Notes: generated from the letters alone by a model not told the origin. A DNA stretch of 64,000 bases from Pseudomonas sp. CFII64 (GCF_000416235.1 NZ_ATLO01000047.1:1-64000), one strand, 5' to 3'. Shown: positions 7,808 through 16,252, counted from the stretch's first letter. Translations and numbers: made by a program.

Positions 7808-9235
7808 TTAGCCGCGCGGACCGGCGTAATCCAGAGCCCATTTTTCCTGGGCGATCATCTGCTGTTTGAAGCGCGCGATTTGCTCGGCAACGCGGACCGG
7901 CGAAGTGCCACCCCAACCGCTGCGGGCGGCCAGTGCAGCTTCCAGGGTCAATGCGTCGAGCACTTCTGGCGTGAGGCGCGAATCGGTGTCAGCCAGTTGC
8001 TTGGTCGTGAGTTCGTCGAGGCCGATGTCGTTCTCTTCGCAGAGCTGCACCAGCTTGCCGGTGATCTCGTGGGCCTCTTTGAACGGCACGCCGCGCACCG
8101 CCAGCCAGTCGGCGACTTCAGTGGCGAGGGTGAAGCCCAGCGGTGCCTGACGCAGCAACTCGTCGGCGCGCACTTTCATGGTCTGCACCATGCCGGCGAA
8201 GGCGGGCAGGACCAGATGCACGGTTTCCAGGCTGTCGAGAATTGCGTGTTTGTCTTCGCTCAAATCGCGGTTGTAGGACAGCGGCTGGGCTTTGAGCACC
8301 GCGAGGATGCCGGTCAGGCTGCCGATCAAACGACCCGATTTGCCACGCGCCAGCTCGGCGATGTCCGGGTTCTTTTTCTGCGGCATGATCGAGCTGCCGG
8401 TGGCGTAGCCGTCGTCCAGTTCAACCCAGCGGAATTGACGCGACGTCCACAGGCAAAATTCTTCGGCCAGACGCGAAATATTGATGCCGAGCATGCTGCT
8501 GCAAAACAGGAATTCGGCGACGTGGTCACGGCTGGCAACCGCGTCGATGGAGTTCTCGCACGGCCCGGCGTAACCCATTTCGGCGGCCGAGCGCTGCGGG
8601 TCGCGAGCGATGGCGGAGCCGGCCAGTGCGGCGGCGCCCAGCGGCGACAGATTGAAGCGTTTGTCCCAGTCCTGCAGGCGCTGGATGTCGCGATGAATCG
8701 CCTGGGCATGGGCCATCAAGTGATGGGCGAACACAATGGGTTGAGCCTGTTGCAGGTGGGTGAAGCCCGGCGCGATGGTGTTGATGTGTTGCTCGGCCTG
8801 GGACACCAGCGCCTTTTGCAATTCGAGAATTGCCAGGGTCATGACCCGCACTTGATCACGCAGGAACAGACGCATGTCGTTGGCCGACTGGTCGTTGCGC
8901 GAACGACCGGCGCGCAGTTTGCCGCCCAGCGTGCCGAGGCGCTCGGTGAGCAGGCGCTCGATGAAGGTATGCACGTCTTCGTCGGCGGCAATCGGCTCGA
9001 TGGAACCGGCGGCGAAATCTTCGTCAATGCTGCGCAACGCTTCGATGATGCGCGCGGTTTCGGCGGCGTCGAGCAGGCCGGCGCGGTTCAGTTCGTTGGC
9101 GTGGGCCTTGGAGCCGGCGATGTCGTACGGGGTCAGGCGAAAGTACGCTTTGGGAGATCTGGACAGATTGGCCATGGCTTCGGCCGGGCCGGATTTGAAG
9201 CGGGCTCCCCAAAGACGATCAGTAGCATCAGACAT
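7808..9235 (-). CDS. Argininosuccinate lyase-like C-N lyase (ArgH paralogue; fumarase/aspartase superfamily)
   Basis: This 475-residue enzyme belongs to the ArgH branch of the superfamily that cleaves C-N bonds to release fumarate. It keeps the superfamily loop GSSIMPQKKNPD (280-291, catalytic Ser), HLQQAQP (160-166) and GRSRNDQ (110-116). ArgH proteins normally have His-Thr directly before GRSRND; here residues 108-109 are Arg-Ala (KLRAGRSRND). That pair lines the substrate site, so arginine biosynthesis is unlikely to be its job. The start MSDATDRLWG has GGAGAA upstream. As first gene of an importer operon with MmgE/PrpD and deacetylase genes, it is most likely catabolic, for example on an EDDS- or iminodisuccinate-like amino-dicarboxylate (inference). 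Confidence 0.85.
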   Translation of the reverse strand: MSDATDRLWGARFKSGPAEAMANLSRSPKAYFRLTPYDIAGSKAHANELNRAGLLDAAETARIIEALRSIDEDFAAGSIEPIAADEDVHTFIERLLTERLGTLGGKLRAGRSRNDQSANDMRLFLRDQVRVMTLAILELQKALVSQAEQHINTIAPGFTHLQQAQPIVFAHHLMAHAQAIHRDIQRLQDWDKRFNLSPLGAAALAGSAIARDPQRSAAEMGYAGPCENSIDAVASRDHVAEFLFCSSMLGINISRLAEEFCLWTSRQFRWVELDDGYATGSSIMPQKKNPDIAELARGKSGRLIGSLTGILAVLKAQPLSYNRDLSEDKHAILDSLETVHLVLPAFAGMVQTMKVRADELLRQAPLGFTLATEVADWLAVRGVPFKEAHEITGKLVQLCEENDIGLDELTTKQLADTDSRLTPEVLDALTLEAALAARSGWGGTSPVRVAEQIARFKQQMIAQEKWALDYAGPRG

Positions 9236-9397
9236 GTAAATTCTCCGTTGGCACGTGGTTTGCTCAAGCACTATCAAGCGATGTGAAGATCGCCGGGTGG
9301 CAGACAGATGAGCAATGGAAGTTTGGCTTCAAACAATAATCAATCGATTCGATGGGAGGGATGCTAGGAAAAATCAACAAGCGGGGAAATGTTTTAA

Positions 9398-10369
9398 ATG
9401 ACAAGTCAACTTACTGAAAGTGGAAACCTGCCCAAGCGAAGTGGTGATGTGGCGATTTCAATGGCCAGTGCCATGGACTTGAAACTGTTCAAGGTTTTTC
9501 GGGCAGTGGTTGAATCAGGAGGATTTACCGCCGCACAGGTAGAACTCAATATCAGCCTGGCGGCTATCAGCAAACAGATATCGGATCTTGAAATACGCTT
9601 GGGCATGCGTTTATGTACGCGCGGGCGGGAAAAGTTCTGCCTTACAGAACAAGGCAAGATTATCTACGAAGCCAGCCTGGACCTGTTCATGGCCCTGGAT
9701 AACTTCCGCGATCGGCTGGGAAATGTGCGTGGTGAATTGCTCGGAGACCTTAACATTGCGGTCATCGATAACACCGTTTCCGATCCGGATTCACCCTTGG
9801 TGGAGGCCCTGAAAGCCTTGCAGGACAAGGCTCCAAAGGCCAGAGTGCGTTTGAATGTGGCGCCGCTGGACGAGATCGAACAGGGCATTCTCAAAGGCCG
9901 GTTCGCCGTCGGCATCGTGCCGGTGTACAGCGGCAAAGATGACTTTCAGGTCATGCCGTTGTATGACGAAACTTCAGAGCTCTATTGCGCGTCCAATCAT
10001 ACTTTCTTCGCAATGCGCGATGAAGATATTGACGAGAAGTGCCTCGCCCAGGCCGAGTTTGTCGAGCACGCTTATGCCGTGCATACAGCAAAGCCAAAGC
10101 TCCTTGGGTTGCGTAATGTGACCGCGGTTGCAACCCAGGTAGAAGCAGTGGCGATCTTGATCAAGACCGGTCGTTATCTGGGTTACTTGCCGACTCATTG
10201 GGCCAGAAGTTACGTCGAGCGCGGCGAGATGCGCGCCGTAATGGCGCAGACATTTGGCATAGCCACGCCGTTCAAACTGTTGTACAGACAACAGGTGCCA
10301 CGCAACCCGTTAGTGGATGTTTTCCTGCAAATCATGCAGGAAAGTTCCGGTGTTAATAACGTCGGGTAA
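9398..10369 (+). CDS. LysR-family transcriptional regulator, divergent to the lyase/transport operon
   Basis: This 323-residue LysR-type regulator has its winged helix-turn-helix at about residues 26-85 (KLFKVFRAVVESGGFTAAQ...ISLAAISKQISDLE), followed by a LysR-substrate domain. It starts 162 bases from the divergently transcribed lyase gene, the classic position for a regulator of that operon. The ATG at 9398 has GGGGAA 9 bases upstream. An in-frame ATG 21 codons later would remove a non-conserved N-terminal extension and cannot be excluded. The codon use and composition look slightly AT-richer than its neighbours. Confidence 0.9.
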   Translation: MTSQLTESGNLPKRSGDVAISMASAMDLKLFKVFRAVVESGGFTAAQVELNISLAAISKQISDLEIRLGMRLCTRGREKFCLTEQGKIIYEASLDLFMALDNFRDRLGNVRGELLGDLNIAVIDNTVSDPDSPLVEALKALQDKAPKARVRLNVAPLDEIEQGILKGRFAVGIVPVYSGKDDFQVMPLYDETSELYCASNHTFFAMRDEDIDEKCLAQAEFVEHAYAVHTAKPKLLGLRNVTAVATQVEAVAILIKTGRYLGYLPTHWARSYVERGEMRAVMAQTFGIATPFKLLYRQQVPRNPLVDVFLQIMQESSGVNNVG

Positions 10370-10441
10370 TAACTTCTCAATAAATGCACGGCAACGGTGC
10401 AATGTTGCGTATATCGGTAACAAGTGCACCTTATTTGCCCA

Positions 10442-11413
10442 TCAGGCTGGCGCTGGCTTCTCTTGAACAGCCTCACGCAGCTTCTGCAGGAAAATCGATT
10501 CGGCCTTGGTCAGGCGCTGGTCCAGATTCCACATCAGATTGATATCCACCGAACCCACGCCCGCTTCGGGCGGCAGACGCCATAAGCGACCCGCCTGCAA
10601 TTCGTTGTGACAGATGTGCTGCGGCAGACAGGCAATGCCGAAACCTGCGAGCACCAGACGCAAGATTTCCTGAGTGTTGGCCGACGAGGCGACGATCTGC
10701 CCGGTGAGTTCGTGGTGGTCCCGAAACTCGGCCAGCGACGACAGCGTGCCGCCCAGCAAATCTCCGGTGAAAATAATCAGCTGTTCATTGCGCAGATCAT
10801 CCAGCGTCAAGTCTTCGCGCCCGAACAGCGGATGCAGGTCACTGCAATAGAAGCCGTAATGCTCTTGGGTCAGGCATTGCTGGCCGAGCCAGACGGGCGC
10901 GGCGCGATTGACCGCCAAGCCGAAGCTCGCGGTTTTCTGCGACAGCGCGCTGAGGATCGCGTCGCTGGACTGCACGTCGATTTCCAGGGTGATGCCGGGA
11001 TAGTCACGGTGCAGCTGGGCGAGGAACTTGTCATATATAGCGCAATGAATACCGCTCACGGTCAACAGCCGAACCTTGCCGACGATCTGGTCTGAGGTAC
11101 GCTCCAGCGCGGCGTCCAGCTGGGTGAAATGCCCCTGCACGTCAGCGGCTACGCGCAAGGTTTCGATGCCCGACTGAGTCAGCAGAAAACGCGGTCCCCG
11201 CCGCTCGATCAACGCCGTGCCCAATTGTTCTTCCAGACGCTTGAGCGCCTGGCTGACCGCCGGCTGCGACAAATGCAGGCGCGCGGCCGCACGACTGATA
11301 CTCAGTTCTTGAGCGACCACTTGAAAAGTGCGCAGCAGATTCCAGTCCAGCCGTTCGCCCAAGGGTCTGGAGGACGGGCGGATCGGCGTTGCCTGGCTGG
11401 TGGTTTGAGTCAC
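10442..11413 (-). CDS. LysR-family transcriptional regulator, divergent to aldolase/reductase/porin genes
   Basis: This 323-residue LysR regulator has the HTH at about residues 25-80 (NLLRTFQVVAQELSISRAAARLHLSQPAVSQALKRLE, split by the turn). The effector domain follows. The preferred start is GTG at 11413, with AAAGG 7 bases upstream; the frame is open 16 codons further to 11461 but that stretch is rich in hydrophobic residues and has no SD. It is divergent from the class II aldolase gene 122 bases away and converges with the LysR gene to its left across a 72-base gap. Confidence 0.88.
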   Translation of the reverse strand: MTQTTSQATPIRPSSRPLGERLDWNLLRTFQVVAQELSISRAAARLHLSQPAVSQALKRLEEQLGTALIERRGPRFLLTQSGIETLRVAADVQGHFTQLDAALERTSDQIVGKVRLLTVSGIHCAIYDKFLAQLHRDYPGITLEIDVQSSDAILSALSQKTASFGLAVNRAAPVWLGQQCLTQEHYGFYCSDLHPLFGREDLTLDDLRNEQLIIFTGDLLGGTLSSLAEFRDHHELTGQIVASSANTQEILRLVLAGFGIACLPQHICHNELQAGRLWRLPPEAGVGSVDINLMWNLDQRLTKAESIFLQKLREAVQEKPAPA

Positions 11414-11535
11414 TTCGCGGCCTTTATTGGTGAAAAAAATAATGAATATAAGCAATCGCACATTGTGCTTGCGTAACGTTTGCTCTTAAAAAGACTGCAC
11501 GAAACACGCCATGACCTTTTCTGATGGTAAGCACC

Positions 11536-12312
11536 ATGTCCTCTTCTGCACGCTCCACGACGTTGCCGCTGCACATGCCCCAGGCGGAACGCGACGCCCG
11601 CTGCGAACTGGCCGCGCTCTATCGTTTGCTGGCCCATTTGCGCATGACCGATTTGATCGACACGCACATTTCCCTGCGTGTACCCGGCGAGGCCGGACAT
11701 TTTCTGATCAATCGTTACGGCACGCTGTTCGAACGCATGACCGCCAGCCAGTTGGTGAAGATCGATGGCCAGGGCAATGTCGTGGATGAGTTCTTCCCCA
11801 ATCATCGCGTCAATCGCGCCGGCTTCGTGATTCATTCGGCGATCCACACGGCGCGCCCTGATGCGCATTGCGTGATTCATACCCATACCGCAGCGGGCAT
11901 GGCGGTTTCGGCGCAGGCGGCGGGCTTGCTGCCGCTGAGCCAGCACGCGCTGAAGTTTTACAACCGCCTGAGTTATCACACCTACGAAGGCATCGCCACG
12001 GACACCGCCGAGCGCGAACGTCTGGTGGCCGATCTGGGCAGCACCCGCGCGATGATTCTGCGTAACCATGGTTTGCTGGTCACGGGTGGATCGGCGGCTG
12101 AAGCGTTTTCCAATATCTATTTTCTGGAGCGCGCCTGTCAGGCGCAGATCCAGGCGCTGGCCGGCGGCACGGCGCTGATTCAACCGGACCCGCAAGTCTG
12201 TGAGCACACCGCGCAACAGTTCGAAGCCGACGACTCTGAAGGCATTACCGAACTGGCCTGGGAAGCGGCGCTGACCATGATCGACGCCCAGCGCAGCGAA
12301 TACTGCTCATGA
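11536..12312 (+). CDS. Class II aldolase/adducin family protein
   Basis: This 258-residue protein has the class II aldolase fold used by fuculose-phosphate aldolases and related decarboxylases. The zinc ligands are visible as HTHTAAG (His pair after CVI) and the C-terminal histidine in NHGLLVTGG. The N-terminal LIDTHISLRVPG matches the family phosphate/substrate loop. ATG at 11536 is chosen over one four codons earlier. Its stop overlaps the reductase start by 4 bases (ATGA). The pairing with a 2-hydroxyacid dehydrogenase and an OprD porin under a LysR regulator suggests uptake and breakdown of a hydroxylated carboxylic acid, but the substrate is unknown. Confidence 0.85.
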   Translation: MSSSARSTTLPLHMPQAERDARCELAALYRLLAHLRMTDLIDTHISLRVPGEAGHFLINRYGTLFERMTASQLVKIDGQGNVVDEFFPNHRVNRAGFVIHSAIHTARPDAHCVIHTHTAAGMAVSAQAAGLLPLSQHALKFYNRLSYHTYEGIATDTAERERLVADLGSTRAMILRNHGLLVTGGSAAEAFSNIYFLERACQAQIQALAGGTALIQPDPQVCEHTAQQFEADDSEGITELAWEAALTMIDAQRSEYCS

Positions 12313-13235
12313 AGCCTCTCGTGTTGCTGGGCACCGGTAATGGCCTGGAGCGGGTTCGGGAAATGCTCCTGGCGCGTGAGCCTGAGTTGAACATCGTCCG
12401 GCCAGACGATGCCGATGCGCAGCAGGCGGAAATTGCCCTGTGCTGGAATCCGGCACCCGGCAGTCTGGGTATGTATCCGTACCTGCGGCTGATCCATTCC
12501 ATCGCTGCCGGGGCCGATCAGATTTTCAAGGACCCTAGTCGTGATCCGCAGATTCCGGTCTGTCGCATCGTCGATCCGGATCATCGCCTGGGCATGGTCG
12601 AATACGTGCTTTGGGGCGTGCTGCATTACCACCGGGGTTTTGATCAGGTTCTGCGCAATCAGGCATGGGTGTTCTGGGATCGCCCGGCACAGCGTCCGGC
12701 CAAACAGACCAAAGTCGGCGTGATGGGCTTGGGTGAACTGGGGCGCGCGGTTGCTTCGCAACTGGCCGCCCTGGATTTCGATACCCGTGGCTGGGCACGC
12801 CGTGCGCAGCAGATCGAGGGTGTGACCACCTTTCAGGCGGGCGAGATCAAGGCGTTTTTGAGCGAACTGGACATTCTGGTCTGCTTGCTGCCTCTCACCC
12901 CGGAGACCGTCGGCATTCTCGGCGAGGAAACCTTCGCGCAAATGGCACCCGGTTCGGTGGTGATCAATTGTGGGCGCGGTGAACACTTGAACCGTGAAGA
13001 CTTGCTCGCCGCGCTGGACAGCGGTCAGTTGCGCAGCGCCTTGCTGGACGTATTCGAGCAAGAGCCGTTACCGGTTGACGATCCATTCTGGCGTCACCCA
13101 CAGATTTGCGTGACACCGCACATTGCATCGTCTGCGTCCTATGAAGTGATCGCCGGGCAAATTCTGGACAATCTGGCGCGCCTCGAAGCGGGAACGCCTT
13201 TGGCCAACGAGATCAATCCGGAGCAGGGTTACTAG
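12309..13235 (+). CDS. D-2-hydroxyacid dehydrogenase, GhrA-like (glyoxylate/hydroxypyruvate reductase)
   Basis: This 308-residue NAD(P)H-dependent reductase of 2-oxo acids matches the GhrA branch in length. The Rossmann loop is GVMGLGELGRAVA (about 138-150). Downstream are the catalytic arginine region INCGRGEHLNREDL, the glutamate region DVFEQEPLP, and the His in TPHIAS. The gene is translationally coupled to the aldolase gene. Together they could form a route in which the aldolase product is reduced, or a 2-hydroxyacid is oxidised. A REP cluster follows it. Confidence 0.87.
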   Translation: MKPLVLLGTGNGLERVREMLLAREPELNIVRPDDADAQQAEIALCWNPAPGSLGMYPYLRLIHSIAAGADQIFKDPSRDPQIPVCRIVDPDHRLGMVEYVLWGVLHYHRGFDQVLRNQAWVFWDRPAQRPAKQTKVGVMGLGELGRAVASQLAALDFDTRGWARRAQQIEGVTTFQAGEIKAFLSELDILVCLLPLTPETVGILGEETFAQMAPGSVVINCGRGEHLNREDLLAALDSGQLRSALLDVFEQEPLPVDDPFWRHPQICVTPHIASSASYEVIAGQILDNLARLEAGTPLANEINPEQGY

Positions 13236-13256
13236 CGGAAGCTGAGACCGCAATTC

Positions 13257-13350
13257 GGCAGGAGGGGACTTGTCCCCGAAGACGCCAGTGCTAGCGCTGA
13301 AGATCTTCCTCGCCAGACCCGGCGCCTTCCCGGACAAGTCCGGTCCTACC
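13257..13350. repeat. REPIN doublet, GGACTTGTCCCC type
   Basis: The left arm reads GGCAGGAGGGGACTTGTCCC and the inverted right arm reads CGGACAAGTCCGGTCCTACC, separated by about 40 bases. The right arm is partly degenerate, mixing features of the GGACTTGTCC and GGTCCTAC forms. Confidence 0.85.
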
Positions 13351-13362
13351 GAGCCCACGCAA

Positions 13363-13469
13363 ACCGGTAGGAGGGGACTTGTCCCCGATGGCGTTTGCGA
13401 AAGCGGCGCAAAGTTTGAGCTATGTCATTGTCCGGTCAATTTTTCGGGGATAAGTCCCCTCCTACCGGT
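13363..13469. repeat. REPIN doublet, GGACTTGTCCCC type, second copy
   Basis: ACCGGTAGGAGGGGACTTGT opens the element and its inverse (GGGGATAAGTCCCCTCCTAC then CGGT) closes it, about 50 bases apart. It lies directly after the preceding doublet, so this gap holds a tandem pair of REPINs. Confidence 0.88.
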
Positions 13470-13622
13470 AAGGCACTATTTGTTCACGTTTTTAAAACAG
13501 TCATCCAATAAGAAATGCCATCGCGAATGTATTGGCGAGCCACACACTTTTTTGAACTGCCAATAACTTTCCCGACCGCCCAACAGAGGTGGCGGGATGC
13601 GATAACCAACGGAGCAGCTGTA

Positions 13623-14864
13623 ATGAATGTGAATAAATTGAGCGTCCTCGCCCTGGCGATGGCGGCGGGCACTGTGCAACCTGTTTTTGCTGATTCCCAG
13701 GCGGACGCAACCGGTTTTGTCGAAGGTTCGAAGTTGAGCGTCAAGGCGCGCAACATGTACATGAACCGTGATAACCGCGCCACCGGCGCAACCCAGGCTT
13801 ACGGAGAAGAATGGGCGCAAGGTTTCATCGGCAGTTTCGAATCCGGGTTCACTCAGGGCGTGGTCGGTTTCGGTATCGACGCGTTGGGCTTGTACGGTTT
13901 GAAGCTGGATACTGGTGACGGTCGTACTGGCGGCGGCACGGGGTTGCTGGAACAAGACAGCAGCGGCGCGAAAGACAACTACGGCTATGCCGGCGCAGCG
14001 GTAAAAATGCGCGTCTCCAAAACCGTGGTCAAGTTCGGTGACCAGTATGTCAACAACCCGGTATTCGCCACTTCCGACAGCCGTCTGCTGCCGGAAACCG
14101 CCCAGGGCCTTTTGATCACCAGCAATGAAATCGACAACCTGACCTTGCAAGGCGGCCACTTCACCGCGTTGAAAAACCGTAACCAGAGCAATCATGACAG
14201 CGCTGGCCTGACGAGCATCAACTTCGGTGGCGGTCTGTATAAATTCAACAAGAATCTGTCCAGCAGCCTCTATTACTCGGACGTTGAAGATTACTGGCGC
14301 AAATACTACGGCAGCCTGACCTACGCCCTGGCCTTGACCCCCAATGACGTCGTGAAGTTTGACTTCAATGCGTACGACACCAAAAGTGTCGGCAAGGAAC
14401 TGGGCGGTGATCTGGACAACACTATCTGGAGCCTGACCGCCGGTTATACCCTTGGCGCGCACACCTTCCAGATTGGTCGTCAGCAAGTCAACGGCACCGG
14501 CGACTACAAGTACGGCGTTGACGGCAACAGCACCGTCTTCGTCGGCAACTCCATTCAGTATTCCGACTTTAACTACGCCAACGAAAAATCCTGGCAGGCG
14601 CGTTATGACATCAACATGGCCACGTATGGTGTGCCGGGTCTGTCGTTCCTGGCGCGTTATATCAAGGGTGAAGACTTCACTACGGCTACCGGCGACAACG
14701 GCAAGGCGTGGGAGCGCGATATCGACGGCAAATACGTGGTTCAGGCCGGTCCAGCCAAAGACCTGAGCCTGCGCGTGCGTCACGCCAGCTATCGCAGTTC
14801 GGATCGCGGCGGCGAAATCGACGAAATTCGCGTCATCGTCGAGTACCCGCTGAGCATCCTGTAA
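13623..14864 (+). CDS. OprD-family outer-membrane porin
   Basis: This 413-residue porin is predicted to form an 18-strand barrel that admits small carboxylates or basic amino acids. It begins with a Sec signal ending VQPVFA followed by DSQADATGFVEGSKLSVKAR, the OprD-family mature N-terminus. The last strand ends IVEYPLSIL, a barrel-closing end. The start ATG at 13623 has GGAG 9 bases upstream; the frame runs 36 codons further but that part is not signal-like. Its position after the aldolase and GhrA-like genes suggests it imports their substrate. A clear terminator follows. Confidence 0.93.
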   Translation: MNVNKLSVLALAMAAGTVQPVFADSQADATGFVEGSKLSVKARNMYMNRDNRATGATQAYGEEWAQGFIGSFESGFTQGVVGFGIDALGLYGLKLDTGDGRTGGGTGLLEQDSSGAKDNYGYAGAAVKMRVSKTVVKFGDQYVNNPVFATSDSRLLPETAQGLLITSNEIDNLTLQGGHFTALKNRNQSNHDSAGLTSINFGGGLYKFNKNLSSSLYYSDVEDYWRKYYGSLTYALALTPNDVVKFDFNAYDTKSVGKELGGDLDNTIWSLTAGYTLGAHTFQIGRQQVNGTGDYKYGVDGNSTVFVGNSIQYSDFNYANEKSWQARYDINMATYGVPGLSFLARYIKGEDFTTATGDNGKAWERDIDGKYVVQAGPAKDLSLRVRHASYRSSDRGGEIDEIRVIVEYPLSIL

Positions 14865-14893
14865 CCCCTTTCGATCTCCCCATCGAAATCAAA

Positions 14894-14925
14894 GCTCACT
14901 CCGCGCATCACGGAGTGAGCTTTTT
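14894..14925 (+). terminator. Rho-independent terminator after the OprD porin
   Basis: GCTCACTCCG and CGGAGTGAGC form perfect 10-bp arms around a 7-base loop, followed by TTTTT. It ends the porin transcript; its last base touches the stop of the convergent epimerase gene, so it may act both ways. Confidence 0.92.
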
Positions 14926-15896
14926 CATTGGGGCAGCGGGGTCGGCCAATCACGGGGCCTGAACGCTTGCCCACTTTTAAGCAGGGCTTCCCGAGCCGTT
15001 AACGGTGGCGTCCAGTTGAGCAGCGTTTGCGCCTTGCTCGAATCAACAACCAGAGAAGCGCATAACGTCGAATACATGGATTGTTTGCCGACCATTCTCG
15101 CGCCCCAGCGCATTAGCCAGTCTGGCACCGGTAATAATCGCGCCCGGCCTCCCATGCTGGTGGCCAGTTCACTGACTATCTGCGAAGTCGACATATCCAC
15201 GCCGTCCGAAACCAGAAACAGTTCATTGGCAGCGGCAGGATGTGCGATACACAGCGCAATGAAATCCACCAGGTTTTCCAGGGCAATCATGCTGCGCTTG
15301 TTATCGATCAAGCCAAACGGCATCGGCACGCCCGACGCCACCCAGCGTAACAGGCGCGGAAAGTTACGCGGCGCGTGAGCGGCGTAGACCAGCGGTGGGC
15401 GAATAATCACGAAAGCCATGGCTGTGTCCGCCAGCAAAACCATCAGCCCGCGTTCGGCCTCAAGCTTTGACCGCGCATAGTCGTCTTCTGGCGCAGGCAC
15501 GGATTCTTCATTGAAGGGGTCGTGGGTCGTGTGCGAGCCATTGACGCCTACGGAGCTGATGAAGATGAACCGCTTTACTCCAGCGGCCAGCGCTTGTCGG
15601 GCGAGGGCCAGCGTTCCGTCGACATTGGTTAGCCAGAGTTGCTCCAGCTGGCTGATGCCGGGGCCGGTAGGTGTCTTGAGATGAGCGGCGACATGAACGA
15701 CCACATCCACACCTTGCAACGCTGCAGACCAATCAGTTGTTGCACAGCAATCGCCCACGGGAATCAACGGGGCAACGGATGGAGCAGGGTGCCTGGTACG
15801 TGTTGTGCCTGAAACCTCGTAATTCGTCTCGGCGGTCAATTTCCCCAGTAACGCTTTCCCGATATAGCCGGTTCCACCCGTGACAAGTATTTTCAT
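14925..15896 (-). CDS. NAD-dependent epimerase, extended SDR (WbpV/GalE-like)
   Basis: This 323-residue extended SDR has the NAD loop ILVTGGTGYIGKALL at the N-terminus, the catalytic Ser region FISSVGVNG, and the YARSK active-site pair in DDYARSKLEAE. The tail (ASLVVDSSKAQTLLNWTPPL) resembles UDP-sugar 4-epimerases of the WbpV type found in Pseudomonas O-antigen clusters. No glycosyltransferase or other O-antigen gene is near, so it is an orphan. ATG at 15896 has AGGA 5 bases upstream. It may act on a UDP-sugar, but a catabolic SDR role is possible. Confidence 0.82.
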   Translation of the reverse strand: MKILVTGGTGYIGKALLGKLTAETNYEVSGTTRTRHPAPSVAPLIPVGDCCATTDWSAALQGVDVVVHVAAHLKTPTGPGISQLEQLWLTNVDGTLALARQALAAGVKRFIFISSVGVNGSHTTHDPFNEESVPAPEDDYARSKLEAERGLMVLLADTAMAFVIIRPPLVYAAHAPRNFPRLLRWVASGVPMPFGLIDNKRSMIALENLVDFIALCIAHPAAANELFLVSDGVDMSTSQIVSELATSMGGRARLLPVPDWLMRWGARMVGKQSMYSTLCASLVVDSSKAQTLLNWTPPLTAREALLKSGQAFRPRDWPTPLPQ

Positions 15897-16181
15897 AATC
15901 ATCCTGAAATAATCAAACATTAGTTACGCAGCCCTGCGCGTTGCAGCTCGCGGGCACTCTGATTTACGGGGGAAGGTTAGTCGTTGTTCAAGAGGTTAGA
16001 TTTTTTTTAGCGCAACTGTCTAGCGCGCTAATGAACCGCTTTTCGGCTTTTCTCAGGAAGTTAACAGGTGTGTAGCGGGTAATTGTCAGGCGGTGCGAAT
16101 AATAACGCGACGTTTCAAACAGACAGCTTGAAAAGCGAACAGCATGTGCTGAATGTAATTAATTGAACAATCGATTGAGTG

Positions 16182-16199
16182 TGTAACTCCAGAGTTACA
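16182..16199. promoter_or_regulatory. Operator-like palindrome TGTAACTC-CA-GAGTTACA
   Basis: Two perfect 8-bp inverted arms are separated by only 2 bases, too tight for a stable RNA loop but typical of a dimeric repressor site. No regulator can be assigned; it is about 290 bases upstream of the epimerase start. Confidence 0.35.
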
Positions 16200-16219
16200 G
16201 GTAAATCGCCGAATTTGCA

Positions 16220-16252
16220 GCGGGTGCAGAAAAAACCGCGCTCTGCACCCGC
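16220..16252 (-). terminator. Stem-loop downstream of the cupin gene
   Basis: GCGGGTGCAGA and TCTGCACCCGC form perfect 11-bp arms around an 11-base loop, about 21 bases past the cupin stop on the minus strand. The bases after the stem are not U-rich, so termination could be weak or Rho-assisted. Confidence 0.55.

Larger units (their letters stand above)
13236..13622. other. Intergenic region between ghrA-like and porin genes, filled with REP elements
   Basis: About 210 of these 387 bases are two REP doublets (annotated separately). The remaining 150 bases before the porin start hold no convincing open frame; they presumably carry the porin promoter and leader. The REP block suggests the porin has its own promoter rather than being strictly co-transcribed with the aldolase and reductase. 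Confidence 0.6.

Noticed and set aside
9342..9349. AATCGATT palindrome in the gap between the lyase operon and its LysR gene, considered as a LysR box
   Set aside because: It is only 8 bp and lacks the T-N11-A form with interrupted dyads in a wider context; such short palindromes occur by chance.
10393..10430. GGTGCA...TGCACC inverted repeat between two converging LysR genes, considered as a terminator
   Set aside because: The arms are 6 bp with a 26-base separation and no T-tract; too weak to call.
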